From assembly GCA_900766645.1 (NCBI GenBank), contig CAAFWD010000148.1, positions 1-19,907 of the forward strand: a DNA stretch of 19,907 nucleotides, read 5' to 3'. Made by a program: the position numbers and the translations under genes. The notes under the pieces were generated by a model that saw nothing but the letters and a program-made list of their open reading frames with translations, was not told where the DNA came from and did no database searches. Below, in pieces: positions 16,001 to 19,907 of the stretch (positions are counted from its first letter, which is position 1; every line of letters starts with the position of its first letter). This DNA comes from an uncultured Cetobacterium sp. (GTDB lineage: Bacteria; Fusobacteriota; Fusobacteriia; Fusobacteriales; Fusobacteriaceae).

Positions 16001-16689
16001 AAGTAGAAATATTTGTTTTCAATAACCTTGGTGTAGAAAATATAAAAAATAGTATTCAAGAGTTAGGGAGAAAGATAAAAGAGTCACAAATATTTGTAAT
16101 ACCTGGTGGATTTAGTGCTGGAGATGAACCAGATGGATCTGGAAAATTTATAGCTAATGTTCTTCAAAATAAGACAATAAAAGAAAGTGTAAAAGATTTT
16201 CTGAAAAATGACGGATTGATACTAGGAATTTGTAATGGATTTCAAGCTCTTATAAAATCAGGACTTTTACCATACGGAGATGTAGATGCGATAACTGAAG
16301 ATTCTCCAACATTATTTAGAAATGATATTAATAGACATATTTCGAGAATGATAACAACAAAAATAGTATCTAATAACTCACCTTGGGTAAGTTCATTTAA
16401 AGTTGGAGAGGAGCATACAATAGCAATTTCTCATGGAGAGGGGAAATTTGTTGTAAGTGAAGAATTTGCAAAGGAACTATATAAAAATGGTCAAGTTGTT
16501 ACAGAGTATTGTAGAGATGAAAATTTAAATGGATCAACATATTCAATAGAGGGAATCGTTTCAAAGTGTGGACAAATTTTTGGAAAAATGGCCCATTCAG
16601 AAAGATATGAAGAAGGGACAATGCTAAATATAACAGGAAACAAAATGCAAGATATATTTCAAAATGGAGTTAATTATTTTAAAAAATAA
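13030..16689 (+). CDS. purL: phosphoribosylformylglycinamidine synthase, single-chain form
   Basis: PurL converts FGAR, glutamine and ATP to FGAM. This is the long one-chain type (1219 aa; E. coli has 1295) that fuses the PurS-like, synthetase and glutaminase parts, close to the somewhat shorter form seen in clostridia and fusobacteria. The N-terminal PurS-like region covers about residues 1-150. The linker motif SDHCRHTTF is at 216-224 and the first synthetase half includes NETHNHPTEIEPFGG from 315. The C-terminal class I glutaminase runs from about 970: GVFPGTNSE, the nucleophile Cys1068 in GICNGFQAL, SHGEG at 1134-1138, and the catalytic His1189/Glu1191 in AHSER. GGAGGGG lies just before ATG 13030. 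Confidence 0.97.
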   Translation: MKKRVFVKKKKGFQVESQSLKNEIAENLKELSLESIDLYNVYDVFNCTEDDLKLLKEKILSEPVTDNVYDEVDLVGKKYLAVEFLPGQYDQRADSAQQCLMLLNNKDGVVIKSGKLMVFNGEIQDFTRLKNYIINPIETREKNLNTISLDEDITVEEVKTYHGFIDFSKEKLDNFLKGQGLAMDIEDLIHIQKYFKNEERRDPKETEIKVLDTYWSDHCRHTTFETYLKDIKIESEKFQQSLQKSFEKYLELRDKVHENKKPMTLMDMATLGGKYLRKIGKLDDLEISEEINACSVEVDVDEDGKIEKWLLMFKNETHNHPTEIEPFGGASTCVGGAIRDPLSGRAYVYQAMRITGAGDITEGVENTISGRLPQERISKGAAQGYSSYGNQIGLTTTYVKEIYHSGYKAKRMEVGAVVGAVKKEYVRRETPTPGDLVVLIGGKTGRDGVGGATGSSKEHNEGSLIKCSSEVQKGNAPVERRIQRLFRNPEVTKLIKKSNDFGAGGVSVAIGEIAAGVKINLDTVPIKYLGLNGTELAISESQERMAVVIESKDRDQFLQLLMSENLEGAVVAEVTKEERLVIEYKGEKLVDISREFLDTNGVRQEQNIIVKDEIHLNPFINKKENNIKGLIEILGDMNMSSQRGMVEMFDASIGRSTVLMPYGGKYQLTESEGSVQKLPTLGFTNTCSMMTYGYNPLISEYSPYLGAQYAVIESLGRLVAMGGDYKKARLSFQEYFEKLGTNEEKWGKPFSALLGGLEAQIAFETPAIGGKDSMSGTFKELNVPPTLISFAVITEDVRDIITQEFKESGNYIYLIKAERQKNKIPNYELIKRNYDMTLDKMREKIIISASTIKFGGIGETVSKMSFGNKVGCEIETSEKLFVILPGDLIVESKEKLEFGIEIGKTIKKERIVLNGESIEVDEAIEIWEKRYKKIYPYSIEFNGTNNSEIYDTTKEFKAEKLYDKPKVLIGVFPGTNSEYDTKKAFEKAGGEVEIFVFNNLGVENIKNSIQELGRKIKESQIFVIPGGFSAGDEPDGSGKFIANVLQNKTIKESVKDFLKNDGLILGICNGFQALIKSGLLPYGDVDAITEDSPTLFRNDINRHISRMITTKIVSNNSPWVSSFKVGEEHTIAISHGEGKFVVSEEFAKELYKNGQVVTEYCRDENLNGSTYSIEGIVSKCGQIFGKMAHSERYEEGTMLNITGNKMQDIFQNGVNYFKK

Positions 16690-16714
16690 ATATTGATTTG
16701 GGAGTGAGAAAATT

Positions 16715-17434
16715 ATGATGTTATTAGAAGAAAATAAGTTATACGAAGGAAAAGCTAAAAAAGTTTATAAAACAGAGGATCCAAATAAAGTAATTATGTA
16801 TTATAAGGACGATGCAACTGCCTTTAATAATCTTAAAAAAGGTCAAATTCAAAATAAAGGAGTTTTAAATAGTAAAATTATGACTATAATTTTTAAATAT
16901 TTAAAAGAAAATGGAATTGAAACACATCTTATAGAAACACTTTCAGATAGAGTTCAACTTTGTAAAAAGGTTGATATCATACCTTTAGAAGTTATAGTTA
17001 GAAATACTTTAGCAGGCTCAACAGCTAAGCTTTTTAAAATAGAAGAGGGATTAGTATTGGATTCTCCAATATTTGAAATTTGTTATAAAAAAGATGAGTT
17101 GGCAGATCCAATGATAAATGATTATCATGCAATAGCTTTAGGATTAGCTACAAAAGAGGAATTAGTAGAGATATATTCACAAACAGAAAAAATAAATAAT
17201 TTATTAAAAGAGTTTTTTTCTAAGGCAGGAATAGAACTTGTAGATTTTAAAATAGAGTTTGGAAGAGATAATAGTGGAAAAGTTATTTTAGCAGATGAGA
17301 TCTCACCAGATTGTTGTCGTCTTTGGGATAAAGAAACTAGGAAAAAATTAGATAAAGATAGATTTAGAAGAGATTTAGGGGATGTAGAGGGAGCATATCA
17401 AGAAGTTTTAGAAAGAATAAGTAGAGTGGGGTAG
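16715..17434 (+). CDS. purC: phosphoribosylaminoimidazole-succinocarboxamide synthase (SAICAR synthetase)
   Basis: PurC joins aspartate to CAIR with ATP, giving SAICAR. The 239-aa size is typical of the bacterial enzyme. Recognisable parts are the N-terminal LYEGKAKKVYKTED ATP-binding stretch (residues 9-22), DDATAFNN, the IPLEVIVRNTLAGS block that holds the substrate phosphate, and the C-terminal DEISPDCCRLWD. GGGAGTGA precedes ATG 16715; a second ATG follows at once, so the start could be one codon later. purF begins 2 nt after the stop. Confidence 0.97.
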   Translation: MMLLEENKLYEGKAKKVYKTEDPNKVIMYYKDDATAFNNLKKGQIQNKGVLNSKIMTIIFKYLKENGIETHLIETLSDRVQLCKKVDIIPLEVIVRNTLAGSTAKLFKIEEGLVLDSPIFEICYKKDELADPMINDYHAIALGLATKEELVEIYSQTEKINNLLKEFFSKAGIELVDFKIEFGRDNSGKVILADEISPDCCRLWDKETRKKLDKDRFRRDLGDVEGAYQEVLERISRVG

Positions 17435-17436
17435 AG

Positions 17437-18834
17437 ATGATAAAAGAGATTGAGTATTTTTTAAGTGGGAAGATAAATGAAGAGTGTGGGGTATTTGGAG
17501 TATTTAATATAGAAGATGCAGCACAGCTAACTTATTATGGATTACATTCTTTACAGCATAGAGGGCAGGAAGGAGCGGGAATAGCTTCATCTTTTGAGGG
17601 GGAAATAATAAGAGAGAAAGGTGAAGGATTAGTAACAGAGGTTTTTAATGCACAGAGATTAACGAAACTTCCGGGAAGAATGGCAATAGGTCATGTTAGA
17701 TACTCAACAACAGGCGGGGGAGGAATAGAAAATGTTCAACCTATATTAGTGAGATCTCATACAGGAGATTTTGTAATAGCTCATAATGGAAATATTGTAA
17801 ATGCTAAAGAATTAAAGATGCAATTAGAAGCTCAAGGAAGTATTTTTCATACAACATCAGATAGCGAAATAATAGGACATCTTATCCAAAGAGAAGTAGG
17901 AGATTTCCATGAAAAAATAGTAAAAGCTCTTCAAAGATTAGAAGGAGCATTCTCATTTCTTATTATGACAAGTGAACATCTATATGTGATAAGAGATAAA
18001 AATGGATTTAGACCTCTATCTATGGGAAAACTTGAAAATGGATTTGTTTTTAGTTCCGAAAGTTCAGCTTTTGAAATTGTCGGGGCTGAGTATTTAAGAG
18101 GAATAAAACCAGGAGAAATGCTTATAGTTTCTAAAGAAAGGGTAAAAACTATTAACTATACAGATTGTACTCAAGATAAAATGTGTGCCATGGAATATAT
18201 TTATTTTTCAAGACCTGATAGTAGTATTAATGGGCTTAATGTACATTCAAGTAGAAGAAGTTGTGGGCAGATATTAGCGGATGAATCACCAGTGGAAGCA
18301 GATATTGTAATTGGAGTACCAGATTCATCATTATCAGCAGCGATGGGATATTCAGATATATCAGGATTGCCTTATGAATTAGGATTAGTAAAAAATAGAT
18401 ATGTAGGAAGAACTTTTATAAAGCCAAATCAACATCAGAGAGAGCGTGGGGTTAAGATGAAGCTTTCAGCTATGGAAGCTGTTGTAAAAAATAAAAGAGT
18501 AGTTCTTGTAGATGACTCAATTGTTAGAGGAACAACTTCAAAGCATATAATAAAATTATTAAAAGAAGCAGGAGCTAAAGAAGTTCATATGAGAATAGCA
18601 TCAGCTCCAATTATAAGTCCATGTTTTTACGGAGTGGACACGTCAACATATAATGAGCTTATTAGTACAAAATTAAATCCTGAAAAATTAAGTGAATATA
18701 TAGGAGCAGATTCTTTGGCATTTCTATCTTTAGAAGGTATGTTCAAAGGTTTAGGAAAAAATATTTGTTTGGCTTGTTTTACAGGAAGATATCCAACTAG
18801 TATGTTTAGTTTGTTAGAAAATTTAAAAAGATAG
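17437..18834 (+). CDS. purF: amidophosphoribosyltransferase
   Basis: PurF makes phosphoribosylamine from PRPP and glutamine, the committed and feedback-inhibited first step. The 465-aa protein is of the B. subtilis type. Residues 1-16 look like a propeptide that is removed to expose Cys17 (ECGVFG) as the N-terminal glutaminase nucleophile. HSLQHRGQEGAG and RYSTTGG follow. The PRPP-binding motif VVLVDDSIVRGTT is at 355-367. Four cysteines sit where the oxygen-sensitive 4Fe-4S cluster is bound in the B. subtilis enzyme: Cys250 (CAMEYIYF), Cys396 (SPCFYG), and Cys444/Cys447 (CLAC). A cluster-bearing enzyme fits an anaerobe. It lies between purC and purM with minimal gaps. Confidence 0.97.
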   Translation: MIKEIEYFLSGKINEECGVFGVFNIEDAAQLTYYGLHSLQHRGQEGAGIASSFEGEIIREKGEGLVTEVFNAQRLTKLPGRMAIGHVRYSTTGGGGIENVQPILVRSHTGDFVIAHNGNIVNAKELKMQLEAQGSIFHTTSDSEIIGHLIQREVGDFHEKIVKALQRLEGAFSFLIMTSEHLYVIRDKNGFRPLSMGKLENGFVFSSESSAFEIVGAEYLRGIKPGEMLIVSKERVKTINYTDCTQDKMCAMEYIYFSRPDSSINGLNVHSSRRSCGQILADESPVEADIVIGVPDSSLSAAMGYSDISGLPYELGLVKNRYVGRTFIKPNQHQRERGVKMKLSAMEAVVKNKRVVLVDDSIVRGTTSKHIIKLLKEAGAKEVHMRIASAPIISPCFYGVDTSTYNELISTKLNPEKLSEYIGADSLAFLSLEGMFKGLGKNICLACFTGRYPTSMFSLLENLKR

Positions 18835-18847
18835 GGGTAGATTGAAA

Positions 18848-19873
18848 ATGAGTAATAAATATACAGAAGCAGGAGTTAGTTTAGAGGCAGGATACGAATC
18901 AGTTAGAAGAATAAAATCTCATGTTGAAAGAACTAAAGTTAAAGGAGCTATAAATAGTTTAGGTGCCTTTGGAGGAATGTTTGATCTATCGCAATTAGGA
19001 TTAAAGGAGCCTGTTCTTGTAAGTGGAACAGATGGAGTTGGAACAAAACTGATGTTAGCCTTTCAAATGAATAAACATGACACAATAGGACAAGATGTAG
19101 TTGCTATGTGTGTAAATGATGTTTTAGTTCAAGGGGCTATGCCATTATATTTTTTAGATTATATAGCAGTTGGAAAAAATTATCCAGAACAAATAGAAGC
19201 TATAGTCAAAGGAGTAGCTGACGGGTGTGTAGAGGCTAAGTGTGCTTTAATAGGTGGAGAAACAGCAGAAATGCCGGGGATGTACCAAGATGGACATTAT
19301 GATATAGCTGGATTTACTGTGGGGGCAGTGGAAAAGGCAAAATTAATAACAGGCGAAAATGTAAAAGATGGAGATTTATTAATAGGAATACAATCAAGTG
19401 GAGTTCATTCTAATGGATTTTCTTTAGTAAGAAAAATTATAAAAGATGCCAACCTAGATTTAAATGAAACTTATGAAGGATTTGAAAAAACATTGGGAGA
19501 AGTTCTTCTTACTCCAACAAAAATTTATGTAAGAACAGTAAAAAAAGTATTAGCTAGTCATAAAGTGAATGGAATGTGTCATATAACAGGGGGAGGATTT
19601 TATGAAAATATTCCAAGAATAATTCCCGAGGGATTTGGAGTTAAAATAGAATCTAAAAATATAATAGAATTGCCAATTTTTAAGTTTTTACAAGAAAAAG
19701 GAAATGTTCCTAAAAAAGAGATGTTTAATGTTTTCAATATGGGAATTGGATTTATATTTGTTATTTCGCCAGAAAAAAAAGAAGATATTTTAAAAATTCT
19801 TGAAGACATGGGAGAAATAGGGAAAGTTATCGGGAAAGTAACGAATGAATCTGGAGTAGATATAAAATGGTAA
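18848..19873 (+). CDS. purM: phosphoribosylformylglycinamidine cyclo-ligase (AIR synthetase)
   Basis: PurM closes the imidazole ring of FGAM with ATP, giving AIR. The 341-aa length matches the family (about 345). Motifs are YTEAGVSLEAG at the N-terminus, VSGTDGVGTKLMLA, the metal/ATP segment DVVAMCVNDVLVQGA, GGETAEMPGMY, SSGVHSNGFSLVR and HITGGGFYENIPR. I chose ATG 18848, which has 9 nt to the AGGGG ribosome binding site; an in-frame TTG two codons earlier is too close to it. The gene's end overlaps the purN start. Confidence 0.97.
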   Translation: MSNKYTEAGVSLEAGYESVRRIKSHVERTKVKGAINSLGAFGGMFDLSQLGLKEPVLVSGTDGVGTKLMLAFQMNKHDTIGQDVVAMCVNDVLVQGAMPLYFLDYIAVGKNYPEQIEAIVKGVADGCVEAKCALIGGETAEMPGMYQDGHYDIAGFTVGAVEKAKLITGENVKDGDLLIGIQSSGVHSNGFSLVRKIIKDANLDLNETYEGFEKTLGEVLLTPTKIYVRTVKKVLASHKVNGMCHITGGGFYENIPRIIPEGFGVKIESKNIIELPIFKFLQEKGNVPKKEMFNVFNMGIGFIFVISPEKKEDILKILEDMGEIGKVIGKVTNESGVDIKW

Positions 19874-19907
19874 TTAAAAAAGATGTGAAGATAGCTGTAT
19901 TCGCATC
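19867..19907 (+). CDS. purN: phosphoribosylglycinamide formyltransferase, first codons only (cut by window end)
   Basis: From ATG 19867 the frame reads MVIKKDVKIAVFAS and then leaves the window. The ending KIAVFAS matches the start of PurN (typically IAVLVSGNGSN), and purN directly after purM is the standard order in pur operons. A GGAG lies 10 nt upstream, and the start overlaps the purM stop by 7 nt. Only 13 full codons are visible. Confidence 0.75.
   Translation, partial: MVIKKDVKIAVFA

Noticed and set aside
21..19907. Mobile elements, CRISPR arrays, tRNA or rRNA genes
   Set aside because: No transposase-like protein, regularly spaced repeats or RNA-gene pattern was seen on either strand; the regions read as ordinary chromosomal operons.

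Overview
The window is visibly AT-rich, with arginine mostly as AGA and strong AGGAGG-type ribosome binding sites. It combines diderm envelope genes (kdsB for LPS Kdo activation, a TolC/adaptor/RND pump) with features common in Firmicutes-like genomes (a SpoIID/LytB protein, a guanine riboswitch, clostridial-type PurL). That mix suggests a member of the Fusobacteriota (Fusobacterium/Cetobacterium/Ilyobacter-like). This is inference; no marker gene decides it. Bases 1-20 are Illumina adapter rather than genome, so the window starts at a contig end.

Layout. (1) 21-758, + strand: the 3' part of a MacB/FtsX-type ABC permease and a 63-aa two-helix membrane protein, closed by a hairpin terminator shared with the opposite strand. 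(2) 776-2384, - strand: a histidine phosphatase followed by a divergent FtsZ that stops at the end of its globular core. (3) 2385-2473: a divergent promoter region with an 11-bp inverted repeat carrying a TATAAT on each strand. (4) 2474-4812, + strand: kdsB and a SpoIID/LytB lipoprotein whose two halves appear in swapped order, a likely circular permutation. (5) 4813-10974, + strand: two identical 14-bp palindromic operators around a promoter, then tetR, tolC, the adaptor and the RND pump, ending in a strong terminator. (6) 10975-19907, + strand: a 474-nt leader with promoter, guanine riboswitch and intrinsic terminator, a 41-codon ORF that runs into a second intrinsic terminator, then purE-purK-purL-purC-purF-purM and the first codons of purN, which runs off the end.

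How it works together. The pur genes encode most of de novo IMP synthesis (PurF first step, then PurN, PurL, PurM, PurK/PurE, PurC) and should be switched off by guanine or hypoxanthine through the leader. The tetR operon looks autorepressed and encodes a complete inner membrane-periplasm-outer membrane drug pump. kdsB and the SpoIID protein serve the cell envelope, and the oppositely transcribed ftsZ-like gene belongs to the cell-division family.

The items most worth a second look are the permuted SpoIID protein, the tail-less FtsZ, the tandem riboswitch plus leader-ORF/terminator in front of purE, and the operator pair that may also act as a terminator.
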